From Alphaproteobacteria bacterium (GTDB taxonomy: Bacteria; Pseudomonadota; Alphaproteobacteria; Rhizobiales; Aestuariivirgaceae), in the NCBI GenBank assembly GCA_020441605.1, contig JAGRLX010000008.1, forward strand, positions 1 through 34,415: a DNA stretch of 34,415 nt, given 5' to 3'. Under the pieces are notes generated by a model, which was not told the origin of the DNA, searched no databases, and saw only the letters and a program-made list of their open reading frames with translations. A program made the translations under genes and the position numbers. Below are positions 16,565 through 24,601 of this stretch, in pieces (position 1 is the first letter of the stretch; every line of letters starts with the position of its first letter).

Positions 16565-18067
16565 ATGACCCCGGCGCTCGAGCTCAAGTCGATCTCGAAA
16601 TCCTTCGATGGCTTTCCAGCAATCGCCGGAGCGGATTTCGCTGTTGCGGCGGGCGAACTGCACGCATTGCTGGGCGAAAACGGTGCGGGAAAGTCATCGT
16701 TGATGAATGTCGCGGCCGGTCTCTACGCGCCGGATGAGGGGCAAGTCTTCGTCTCGGGCAACGAGGTTCGGATCGAGGGACCGCTGTCCGCACGGCGGCT
16801 CGGGATCGGCATGGTGCATCAGCACTACAAACTCGTGAAAGCGTTCAATGCTCTCGAGAACATCTTGCTTACATGCCACGGTGGAGACTATCGACAGTGG
16901 TCGCGGAAGATTGCGGAGGCAGCGCGGGCGAAATGCGAAGGCCTGGGCTTCGACGTTGATCTCAATCGTCCGGTCGGACTTTTGTCAGTCGCCGAGCAAC
17001 AGCGGATCGAGATCCTGAAAGTGCTTCTTGGCGGCACCCGAATCCTGATCCTGGACGAGCCTACCGCGGTGCTCACCGACAAGGAGGCGGACAGCCTGCT
17101 GACGACGGTGCGTGAACTCGCGACGCAAGGCACGGCGGTCGTGCTCGTGACCCACAAGCTCGGCGAAGTCCGGCGCTACGCCGACCGGGTGACGGTGATG
17201 CGGGGCGGCCGCACGGTTGCCTCGATGACCGCGGTCAATCGAAGCGTACAGGAGTTGACCCAACTTGTCGTCGGCGAACAGCTGCAGGAAACCCGCGAAC
17301 CCTCGAGAGTGATCGGCGGCAAGGTCCTTGACTTGAGAGGCATTTCGGCGGCGCGCACCGACGGTCACCGCATTCTCAAGGACGTGGGGTTCGAGGTGCA
17401 CTCCGGCGAGATATATGGGATTGCCGGCGTCGGCGGAAACGGCCAGACAGAACTGGCGGAAGTCCTGATGGGCGTGACACCGCCATTATCAGGCGCCATA
17501 GAGATCACCGGCTCCGGTGACGTTACTCATGCACCGGCCATGTTGCGCCGCAGTCTCGGCGTCGTTTCAATTCCCGCCGACCGGCACTCCTATGGGTTGG
17601 CCGGTGAACTTTCGGTGGCGGATAATTTTGCCGTGGGCGGTGTGGTATCCGGCCGTTTTGGCAGCTGGTTTCATGTGGATCGTGCGGCCATCCTCAAATC
17701 GGCGCGTGCCGCGGTTATGCAATATGATGTCCAGGGTGTGCATAGCCTCGGTCAGCGCGCCGCGCTCTTGTCGGGGGGCAACGCCCAAAAGCTGGTGATC
17801 TCACGTGAATTCGCGTCAACCCCACGGGTGGTATTGGCCCATAGCCCCAGCCGCGGCCTCGACGTGCGCGCGACGGCAGCCGTTCATGCCTCCATCCGGG
17901 CAGCGCGCGACGAGGGTGCGGCCGTTCTGCTCATCAGCGAGGATCTGGATGAGATCCTGCTCCTCTCGGACAGGATCGGTGTCATGAATCGTGGCCGTAT
18001 CTCAGCGGAATTCACCTGTCCTGCCGATCGCCAGAAGGTGGGAGAAGCGATGGTGAGTCATGAGTGA
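16565..18067 (+). CDS. ABC transporter ATPase with two nucleotide-binding domains (YufO/RbsA type)
   Basis: The 500-residue protein has two fused NBDs. NBD1 has Walker A GENGAGKS (37-44), a signature loop LSVAEQQ (140-146) in which the usual Gly is Ala143, and Walker B ILILDEPTAVL. NBD2 has the lysine-less GVGGNGQTEL loop normal for this family, signature LSGGNAQK, and VVLAHSPSRGLDV in place of a standard Walker B, so ATP hydrolysis should be mainly at one site. The start at 16565 is preceded by GGAAG; an upstream GTG lies within the stem-loop and was rejected. Its end overlaps the first permease by 8 bp. Confidence 0.92.
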   Translation: MTPALELKSISKSFDGFPAIAGADFAVAAGELHALLGENGAGKSSLMNVAAGLYAPDEGQVFVSGNEVRIEGPLSARRLGIGMVHQHYKLVKAFNALENILLTCHGGDYRQWSRKIAEAARAKCEGLGFDVDLNRPVGLLSVAEQQRIEILKVLLGGTRILILDEPTAVLTDKEADSLLTTVRELATQGTAVVLVTHKLGEVRRYADRVTVMRGGRTVASMTAVNRSVQELTQLVVGEQLQETREPSRVIGGKVLDLRGISAARTDGHRILKDVGFEVHSGEIYGIAGVGGNGQTELAEVLMGVTPPLSGAIEITGSGDVTHAPAMLRRSLGVVSIPADRHSYGLAGELSVADNFAVGGVVSGRFGSWFHVDRAAILKSARAAVMQYDVQGVHSLGQRAALLSGGNAQKLVISREFASTPRVVLAHSPSRGLDVRATAAVHASIRAARDEGAAVLLISEDLDEILLLSDRIGVMNRGRISAEFTCPADRQKVGEAMVSHE

Positions 18068-19148
18068 GCATCGCGGACCGAGCTGGGTTCGCCTTGGCCT
18101 TGAAGTGCGCCAAAACATCCCGCCATGGCAGCGGGCGATCCTGGTGGCGACAGGGCTTCTTGCCGGACTGGTCATCGGAGTCATCATTCTTTTCTTTGCC
18201 GGCGTGGGACTCGGCGATCTCTACACGGAATTTGTGGTCGCCAACTTTACCAATCCGCAGGCGATGAGCGCAATTCTCGTGCAGTCGGCCCCGCTGTTGA
18301 TCGCAGGCCTCGCCGCTGCGGCTGCCTTTCGTGTTCGTTTCTGGAACATTGGCATCGAGGGTCAGATGATCTTCGGCTCGATCGCCTGCACATTCATCGC
18401 CAAGAATGACATTGGTCCCGAAAGTCTGCGTTTGCCACTTATGCTGCTTGCAGCCGCCGTGGGTGGCATGGCCTGGATAGCGGTTCCAGGCTTTCTCCGG
18501 TTGCGGCTCGGGCTCAACGAGATCATTTCCACACTGTTGCTCAACTATGTGGCCCTGAATTTCCTGCTGCATCTGCTCTACGGCTCCTGGCAGGATCCGA
18601 AGAGCAGCTTCCCGCACTCCGAGCAGTACCAACCCAGCGAGCGCCTCCCGCTAATCGGCTGGGAGAACCTGACACTGGCCCTGCCGCTTGCCTTGCTGTT
18701 GGCCATCATCTTGTGGTGGTTGATGGAAAGGAGCCGCTTCGGCTTCTTTACTCGATTTGCGGAGGCCAATCCCAAGATGGCGCGCGCCGTCGGCATTCCC
18801 TTGGTACCGGTGACGCTGGCTGCGATTCTGACTTCGGGAGCGCTTGCCGGCGCTTCGGGATTTGCGATCAGTGCCGGTATCGAATACCGGATGACACAGT
18901 CCTTCTTCATCGGCTACGGTTTCTCGGGCATCCTGATCGCATTTCTGGCACGCAACAATCCGATAGTCGCGATCCCGGTTTCTCTGCTGCTGGCTGTTCT
19001 GTTCGTGACCGGCCAAAGTCTCCAGGTCTTCTACCAGATCCCCGGCGCCATGGTTCAACTCATCCAGGCAATCATCGTCATGAGTGTCGCGGGGGCCGAC
19101 TTCTTCATTCGCCACCGGATACGTTTGGTCGGCCGGAGGCCCGCCTGA
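18060..19148 (+). CDS. ABC transporter permease (YufP type)
   Basis: The 362-residue membrane protein has a short cytoplasmic N-terminus and roughly eight to ten hydrophobic helices, including ILVATGLLAGLVIGVIILFF and LPLALLLAIILWWLM. FRVRFWNIGIEGQMIFGSI is the characteristic loop of the branched-chain/BMP permease family (WNIGxEGQ). It pairs with the YufQ-type permease that follows; their stop and start overlap as TGATG, so translation is coupled. Confidence 0.9.
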   Translation: MSEHRGPSWVRLGLEVRQNIPPWQRAILVATGLLAGLVIGVIILFFAGVGLGDLYTEFVVANFTNPQAMSAILVQSAPLLIAGLAAAAAFRVRFWNIGIEGQMIFGSIACTFIAKNDIGPESLRLPLMLLAAAVGGMAWIAVPGFLRLRLGLNEIISTLLLNYVALNFLLHLLYGSWQDPKSSFPHSEQYQPSERLPLIGWENLTLALPLALLLAIILWWLMERSRFGFFTRFAEANPKMARAVGIPLVPVTLAAILTSGALAGASGFAISAGIEYRMTQSFFIGYGFSGILIAFLARNNPIVAIPVSLLLAVLFVTGQSLQVFYQIPGAMVQLIQAIIVMSVAGADFFIRHRIRLVGRRPA

Positions 19149-20080
19149 TGGAATTCATGGTCAACTGGCTCGCCAATACGCCGGCCTTTGCCGTACCCTT
19201 CGCCTTGGCCGCACTCGGCTTGATCATCACCGAGAAGTCGGGCGTGCTTTCCCTGGGCGCCGAAGGCTTCATGCTTGTGGGGGCATTGGCGGGCGCAGGC
19301 GCTGCCATAGCCCTTGGTCTTCCGCCGGTTCTGGCGCTGGTCGCTGCGGCGCTGGCCGCGGCGCTGGTGTCCCTGCTCTATGCGTTGCTTGTCATTCTCT
19401 TGCGCGTCAACCAGGTGATCGCCGGACTGGCCATGGTCTTTTTTTGTCAGGGCCTGACAAGCCTGATTGCCACCCAGCAGGGCTGGACCAACCGCATGAT
19501 CGACGGCCTGAAACCCATTCCGCTAGGCCCACTGGCCGACATTCCGATTGTGGGCCGGCTGTTCTTTCATCAGGATATCTTGGTCTATCTCACAGTCCCG
19601 GTGTTCTTTGGCGCAACCTACGTCCTCAATCGGACGATGTTTGGGCTCCGCCTCAAGGCAGTCGGTGAAAATCCGGAGGCCGCGGATGCAGCCGGCGTCA
19701 ATGTTGGCTTGCATCGCCTTCTTGCCGTCGTGATCGGCGCAGCTTTGGTAGGCCTCGCCGGCGGCTATCTATCGGTCGCGGTCGCCAAGATCTGGGTCGA
19801 CGGCATGTCGGGTGGACGCGGCTGGATCGCCATTGCGCTCGTTATCTTCGCTCGCTGGCATCCCTGGCGGGCGCTGGGCGGTGCCATCCTGTTTGGCTGC
19901 ATTGAAGCCCTCATTCCGCGAGTTGCGGCAGTCGGTCTGCAGGTGCCGCAATATTTCGTCCTCATGACGCCCTATCTCGCGACTCTGGCCGTGATGATGT
20001 GGACCAGTTGGAGGAGCAGACAACGCGGCACACAACCAGCTGCACTCGGCGTTCCGCACGTACGCGAAGAGCGCCGGTGA
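19148..20080 (+). CDS. ABC transporter permease (YufQ type)
   Basis: The 310-residue membrane protein has the family loop SGVLSLGAEGFMLVGAL near the N-terminus, about eight hydrophobic helices, and a conserved cytoplasmic segment LNRTMFGLRLKAVGENPEAADAAG. The start at 19148 shares one base with the preceding stop. It is the last gene of the operon that starts at promoter 11326, and it converges with the Gfo/Idh/MocA operon 82 bp further on. No clear terminator is visible in that gap. Confidence 0.9.
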   Translation: MEFMVNWLANTPAFAVPFALAALGLIITEKSGVLSLGAEGFMLVGALAGAGAAIALGLPPVLALVAAALAAALVSLLYALLVILLRVNQVIAGLAMVFFCQGLTSLIATQQGWTNRMIDGLKPIPLGPLADIPIVGRLFFHQDILVYLTVPVFFGATYVLNRTMFGLRLKAVGENPEAADAAGVNVGLHRLLAVVIGAALVGLAGGYLSVAVAKIWVDGMSGGRGWIAIALVIFARWHPWRALGGAILFGCIEALIPRVAAVGLQVPQYFVLMTPYLATLAVMMWTSWRSRQRGTQPAALGVPHVREERR

Positions 20081-20161
20081 AGGGCCAAGAGATTTCGCAT
20101 GGCGTATTGGATCCTGCGTCCCGCATCGGGTCATGACATGGGGCGCTGACCGACTTCGGGG

Positions 20162-21211
20162 CTACAGATCGACGACCCTTCCCTCATGAATCGAGCGGTC
20201 CGCCGCCAACACGATCTTGAGACTCTTCACGCCATCGTTCATGTGTTCGCCAAGATCGAGGTCCTCCCGGATGGCCTTGAGCAGAAAACGTTGCTCGCGC
20301 TCGCACAGGTCATCATGGCTTGGCTCATCGCTCATGTCGATGCGGGTGTCCGGGGTCTTCATGTCGGCATGGTGCCACAAGATCTGGTTTGTCTTGGTAT
20401 GCGCGTTGATGTCGTCAGACTTCACGTCTCCCGTCGTCTCGGCCATCACGATCGACACGGACCCCTTGGGGCCGATCACATCCTTCACGAAGAAGGCTGT
20501 CTCACTCATCATCGGTCCCCAACCGGCCTCGTACCAGCCGACTGAACCATCGTCGAACGTCACCTGCAACATACCATAGTTCTGCTGCTTGACTTCACTG
20601 GTGAGTTGCGCACCGATGGCATGCACCTTCACCGGCTTTGCCTTGGTCATCTGGCACATCACATCGACATAATGAACGCCACAATCGACGATCGGCGGAA
20701 AGCTGTTGAGCAGGCGCTTGTGCCAGTCCCATGTCTCACCGTTCGACTGCTGATTGAGGTTCATGCGGAACACGAGCGGCGTTCCGAGCTGTTGGGCAAT
20801 CTCGATGAACTTCACCCACGAGGGGTGATGGCGAAGTATGTAACCGATCACCAGCTTGCGGCCGGTTCTCTTGGCCGTCTCCACAACCCTTTCTGCGTTT
20901 TCGGCGTTATCGGCCAGTGGCTTTTCGACGAAAACATGGGCGCCCGCCTCCATGGCCTTCATGGCGAACTGCGCATGGGTGTCGGGCAAGGTGTTCACCG
21001 ATACGACATCGGGTTTCAACTCCCTGAGCGCAGTCTCGAAGTCATCGAACTTCTTCGCGCCCTTCAGGGCATCCGGCAGCTCACGCGCGGCGATCCGCCG
21101 TTCGCAGACACCAACCACCTCGAAATCCGGTATGCGGGTGTAGGCCAAGGCGTGGCTCATTCCCATATTGCCGAGGCCCACCACAAGAACTCTCAGCTTT
21201 GTCGCTGCCAT
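20162..21211 (-). CDS. Gfo/Idh/MocA-family NAD(P)-dependent oxidoreductase 1
   Basis: The 349-residue protein has an N-terminal Rossmann fold, VVGLGNMGMSH (10-20), and the catalytic VEKP motif with Lys97. The substrate-site segment DCGVHYVDVM (176-185) provides the Asp-x3-His pair. This family oxidises a sugar, cyclitol or similar hydroxyl to a ketone with NAD(P)+. It is the last gene of the leftward operon, 9 bp after its paralogue. The two may oxidise different positions or form an oxidation-reduction pair, as in inositol-isomer interconversion; the sequence does not decide. Confidence 0.88.
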   Translation of the reverse strand: MAATKLRVLVVGLGNMGMSHALAYTRIPDFEVVGVCERRIAARELPDALKGAKKFDDFETALRELKPDVVSVNTLPDTHAQFAMKAMEAGAHVFVEKPLADNAENAERVVETAKRTGRKLVIGYILRHHPSWVKFIEIAQQLGTPLVFRMNLNQQSNGETWDWHKRLLNSFPPIVDCGVHYVDVMCQMTKAKPVKVHAIGAQLTSEVKQQNYGMLQVTFDDGSVGWYEAGWGPMMSETAFFVKDVIGPKGSVSIVMAETTGDVKSDDINAHTKTNQILWHHADMKTPDTRIDMSDEPSHDDLCEREQRFLLKAIREDLDLGEHMNDGVKSLKIVLAADRSIHEGRVVDL

Positions 21212-21220
21212 GTCTCTCTC

Positions 21221-22222
21221 CTATCCGATATGAATGACATTGCCCGAACGGGCCGACTCCTCAGCCGCAAGTGTCGCCTCGAGCGCGGCTGCCGCGTCCT
21301 CGGGACGTCCGATTTGCGGTGTGATGCCCTTCAGCGCGCAATTGGCAAAGTAATCGAACTCGGCACGAAGGGCGCCACCTCTTACGCCGTCGAACATCGG
21401 CCAGTAGGTCGTATCCGGACTGTGCAGCCGGTTGTTGTCAACGATGCCGAGGTTGGGGAACGTGTCCTGGATGTGAATGATGCCTTCGGTGCCAATGATC
21501 GACATGCGCTCGTCGATATCGAAGGGAGTCTTTTCCGGCATGCACCAGACCGTCTCAAGTGTGGCCGTGGCGCCGCCCTTGAAGCGATACATGGTCTGGC
21601 CGATGTCCGGAAATTTCAGATTCCGCACACTGACGGTCTGGGCATAGGCGCTGGCGACGCGGTCGCCGGTGAACCACAGCATCAAGTCAGTGTCATGAAT
21701 CGCGTCCCCCACGATGGGCCCGATCTTCTCGAGGATGGTCGGGGTCCAGGCTGCGGGAATGTTGCGGCGGGAAGAAAGGGCCACGATCTTTCCAATTCGG
21801 CCTTCGTCGATCGCCTGCTTGGCCATGCGATAGCGCGGATTGAACCGACAGATATGACCAATCTGGAGGATGCCCTTGGCTTTCTTCGATGCGGCGATGA
21901 TCCTGTTGCAATCGGACACCGTGGAAGCCATCGGCTTTTCGAGAAAGACGTGCTTGCCGGCCTCGAGTGCGGCAATCGTCGGGTCTGTGTGCTGGTCCCA
22001 CATGGTGACGACAGATACGGCGTCGATGTCCCTGTCCGCCAGCAAGTCCTCGTAATTCGTGTACGTCTTTCTGACGCCGAACTTGCTGGCCTGCTCGGCG
22101 AGGCGATCCGGCCGGCGGGTGCAGAGGGCTGCGAGTTCGAGATTGGCAATACCCCGGATCGTCTCGCAGTGGATTTCTCCAAACCAGCCCAAGCCGATGA
22201 CGCCGATGCGCAACCTGTCCAT
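21221..22222 (-). CDS. Gfo/Idh/MocA-family oxidoreductase 2
   Basis: The 333-residue protein has the Rossmann motif GVIGLGWFGEIH (7-18), catalytic LEKP with Lys96, and GDAIHDTDLMLWF (172-184) containing the Asp/His catalytic pair. The EKP region and the RYRMAKQAIDEGRIGKI segment resemble inositol 2-dehydrogenase-like members, but assignment to a substrate is not safe. It begins 1 bp after the SDR stop, and GGAGG-like sequence lies within the SDR end. Confidence 0.88.
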   Translation of the reverse strand: MDRLRIGVIGLGWFGEIHCETIRGIANLELAALCTRRPDRLAEQASKFGVRKTYTNYEDLLADRDIDAVSVVTMWDQHTDPTIAALEAGKHVFLEKPMASTVSDCNRIIAASKKAKGILQIGHICRFNPRYRMAKQAIDEGRIGKIVALSSRRNIPAAWTPTILEKIGPIVGDAIHDTDLMLWFTGDRVASAYAQTVSVRNLKFPDIGQTMYRFKGGATATLETVWCMPEKTPFDIDERMSIIGTEGIIHIQDTFPNLGIVDNNRLHSPDTTYWPMFDGVRGGALRAEFDYFANCALKGITPQIGRPEDAAAALEATLAAEESARSGNVIHIG

Positions 22223-22223
22223 A

Positions 22224-23009
22224 TCAGAAGTCCTCCAGTGTCAGTTCACGCGCCATCACAATGTTGCCGGCCGAGAGTCCGCAGTCGACAGGAAGCGCAA
22301 TGCCGGTGATCGCTGCCGCGGCATCGGAGGCCAGGAAAGCCACAGCCCGGGCGACGTCGTCCGGATCGACGACACGGCCCAGTGGATACCACTTGCGCAG
22401 GGTTTCGAGCACCGTGGGATCCTTGGCCGCGCGACGCTGCCACAGGGGTGTGCGCACCGTTCCGGGCAGAACGATATTGGAGCGGATGTTGAAGCGGCCG
22501 TACTCTACCGCCAGCGCCTTGGTGAGCGAAATGAGCCCGGCCTTGGCCGCGCTATAGGCTGGATCGCCCAACGCGCCGAGCCCATTGACGGAGCCGATGG
22601 CGATGATCGATCCACCACCCTTGTCCTTCATGCCATCGAGGACGGCATGGGCGCAGTAATAAGCACCATTGAGATTTCCGTTGACCTCATGGCGCCAGCT
22701 GTCCGGATCGGTCCTGGCAAAAGTCGGATGCGACGAGAAACCTGCGTTATTGATCAGAATGTCTATGGTCCCCAAGGCTCCGGACAGTGCCCTGACGCCT
22801 TCGGATACTTCCTGTGCATTGCCGATATCGGCAATGGCGTGCGCCACCTGGACACCCGAGCCCCGTAATTCATAGGTGAATTCGGCGAGTGCGGGGCTCT
22901 TGTCGATTGCCGCGATTCGCGCACCCTCGGCGGCGAAATGTCGACAAAGGCTCTGGCCAATTCCGCCGGCAGCACCGGTAACCGCAACTACGCGATCTTC
23001 AAACATCAT
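22224..23009 (-). CDS. Short-chain dehydrogenase/reductase
   Basis: The 261-residue classical SDR has the cofactor motif TGAAGGIG (11-18), Asp36 at the end of the second strand (NAD preference), NNAG (87-90), and the catalytic set Asn114, Ser140, Tyr152 and Lys156 (YSAAK). The C-terminus has the usual DPDDVARAVAFLASDAAAAITG pattern. The start overlaps the preceding stop by 4 bp. With the two Gfo/Idh enzymes it points to stepwise oxidation of a polyhydroxylated compound. Confidence 0.9.
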   Translation of the reverse strand: MMFEDRVVAVTGAAGGIGQSLCRHFAAEGARIAAIDKSPALAEFTYELRGSGVQVAHAIADIGNAQEVSEGVRALSGALGTIDILINNAGFSSHPTFARTDPDSWRHEVNGNLNGAYYCAHAVLDGMKDKGGGSIIAIGSVNGLGALGDPAYSAAKAGLISLTKALAVEYGRFNIRSNIVLPGTVRTPLWQRRAAKDPTVLETLRKWYPLGRVVDPDDVARAVAFLASDAAAAITGIALPVDCGLSAGNIVMARELTLEDF

Positions 23010-24196
23010 CGGTGATCTCCAAGGAGCTTCATGGCATCGGAAATCCAGGCCAGATTAGCCTTTCGCAAGTGGCCCCAATTGTAGAATGCCAGCCCATCGA
23101 CACCACCCGCGCTCAATGCACCAACCGCATCGAGGAATTCCGCCTTGCTGGTCAAATCGGGCCAGGCGGGCCGGAGGATGCCGCGCAAGATTCCTGCACC
23201 GCGCAGGCGGCGCCTGATATCGAAGAGATCAGCTTTCACACGCGCAGCACCTGGCTCGTAGAAGCAGGCCTCGATGATTCCGGCGGCGCCGGCGAGTGCA
23301 GAGAGATCGCTTCCTTCATACCATGCGCCACCGGTGGGCCTGGCCACCGATGGAATAACAGCGACTGTGGCATCCTTGCGCACATGGTCGCGGATCTCGG
23401 CGACCAGGGACGTCACCACGGTGCAACGCCAATCAAGGAACGCGCGCAGCTCGCCATCAAGCCGTGTGTCGGCAAGCCAGAAGGCCTCAGCCATGTCGGC
23501 AGGAAAGTCGATGTCGCTGGCAAGATAGCCAGAGATGTCGTGAGCAACCTGCCGCCGAAGGCCAGCTGCATCGATGCCTGCAACCCTTGCTCCCGCCAGA
23601 CAATGATCACAGAAACAGAGGCCCAGCTGGCTGTCGAGCCAGCGGTTTGGCTGATTGAGTGCAAATTCGTGATGGAAGCCGTGGGCGTAAGGCGCGAAGC
23701 CCGGCGACTCCATCGACACGCCCATGACCGGATAGGATTCGGTCATGTCGCGCGCCAGGCCTATCGCGTAGGCCCTCGCTTCGGGATGGGACGGACAGAG
23801 GCTGTAGACATAGCGGTCGCCGAAGGCATTGGCGACGGTGACGTCGGGGTGGGCGGTCCCGAGCAATGTGTTGTGCAACAAGACCATCCAAGCGTTCACG
23901 GCGAGATGGCCATGGTCGACCAGCTCCCGCAGGACATCTCGCTCCGTCAGCAGCGTGTTCTCGACGGGCTTGATCGCCCCGTAACGCCTGGGGTTGGTTT
24001 TGAAATAGGCCGTCCCGTCCTCGGGAAAATACACCTTGCCGATCCGCCCATGGGGCCTGAGGAACTTGCCAGCATGATAACTGCCGGCGAAGGTGACTGT
24101 GTTGAGCCCAAGGTCCCGGAACTCTGTCGCCGCCTCGGAAACGCCGGTCTCGGCGAGATCCCAAGCATAGGCATAGAGCGCGCGATAGTTCGTCAC
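23006..24196 (-). CDS. Uncharacterised TIM-barrel/glycoside-hydrolase-like protein
   Basis: The 396-residue protein has no signal peptide. Its pattern of short beta strands ending in conserved polar residues suggests a TIM barrel like that of clan GH-A hydrolases: GLNTVTFAGSYHAGKF (30-45), MGVSMESPGF (158-167) with Glu163, the cysteine motif CFCDHC (194-199), and a C-terminal GVDGLAFYNWGHL strand. CFCxHC motifs occur in several uncharacterised glycoside-hydrolase-like families and may bind metal or stabilise a loop. It lies between the VOC-like and SDR genes with 4-bp overlaps on both sides. I cannot assign a substrate; a hydrolase or lyase acting on a glycoside-like compound is the best guess. 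Confidence 0.7.
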   Translation of the reverse strand: MTNYRALYAYAWDLAETGVSEAATEFRDLGLNTVTFAGSYHAGKFLRPHGRIGKVYFPEDGTAYFKTNPRRYGAIKPVENTLLTERDVLRELVDHGHLAVNAWMVLLHNTLLGTAHPDVTVANAFGDRYVYSLCPSHPEARAYAIGLARDMTESYPVMGVSMESPGFAPYAHGFHHEFALNQPNRWLDSQLGLCFCDHCLAGARVAGIDAAGLRRQVAHDISGYLASDIDFPADMAEAFWLADTRLDGELRAFLDWRCTVVTSLVAEIRDHVRKDATVAVIPSVARPTGGAWYEGSDLSALAGAAGIIEACFYEPGAARVKADLFDIRRRLRGAGILRGILRPAWPDLTSKAEFLDAVGALSAGGVDGLAFYNWGHLRKANLAWISDAMKLLGDHR

Positions 24197-24543
24197 GACG
24201 AACCGTCTCCGAACCAGCCGTCCTTGAGATAATGCATGTATTCAAAGATCGTATTGTATTTGCGCACGAAGACCACCTCGAGAAAGTCACCAACCACAAA
24301 GGGCGGAATAATGATCTCCACGCCAGGCTGGTTCATGTGCTGCCCGAGCGACGCCACCCGGAAGGCGACATGCGGGTTTGCCTTGATGATGTCCGGCACC
24401 GCGCTGTCTGGTTCGTAGCGCAGGAATTCGATGTGCTCCGGATGGTTTCGCGGGTTGGTCACCCACACGCGGCTCTGCTCCACCCAGTTCTCGTCGGGCT
24501 GCTTGATGGCCGTAGTTATGCCCACATGGTCGAACTCGAACAT
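24193..24543 (-). CDS. Small VOC (glyoxalase)-like protein
   Basis: The 116-residue protein starts at 24543, preceded by GGAGG; a longer frame reading back through the binding-protein gene was rejected. FDHVGI with His6 looks like the first metal ligand of the vicinal oxygen chelate fold; PEHIEFLRY (35-43), HVAFRVAS (58-65) and FLEVVFVRKY (87-96, Glu89) follow in VOC order. Such single-module proteins act as dimeric epimerases, isomerases or lyases. It overlaps the TIM-barrel-like gene by 4 bp, so the two are probably made in fixed ratio. Confidence 0.7.
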   Translation of the reverse strand: MFEFDHVGITTAIKQPDENWVEQSRVWVTNPRNHPEHIEFLRYEPDSAVPDIIKANPHVAFRVASLGQHMNQPGVEIIIPPFVVGDFLEVVFVRKYNTIFEYMHYLKDGWFGDGSS

Positions 24544-24566
24544 GGCGCCTCCGCTGGACATGGGGC

Positions 24567-24595
24567 GGGCAGTGGCGCATCTCGCGCCACTGCCC
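24567..24595 (-). other. Intercistronic stem-loop after the binding-protein gene
   Basis: GGGCAGTGGCGC (24567-24578) pairs perfectly over 12 bp with GCGCCACTGCCC (24584-24595) across a 5-base loop. On the minus strand it begins 6 bases after the binding-protein stop and has no T-run. A role in stabilising the upstream mRNA or partly terminating transcription is likely. Confidence 0.7.
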
Positions 24596-24601
24596 CGTTG
24601 A

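Noticed and set aside
20606..22309. 567-codon plus-strand frame opposite the two Gfo/Idh genes
   Set aside because: The minus-strand frames carry complete Rossmann and EKP motifs; this frame spans two genes and their junction.
23012..24232. 406-codon plus-strand frame opposite the TIM-barrel-like gene
   Set aside because: The minus strand has overlapping operon-style starts and stops and conserved-looking motifs; the plus frame has none.
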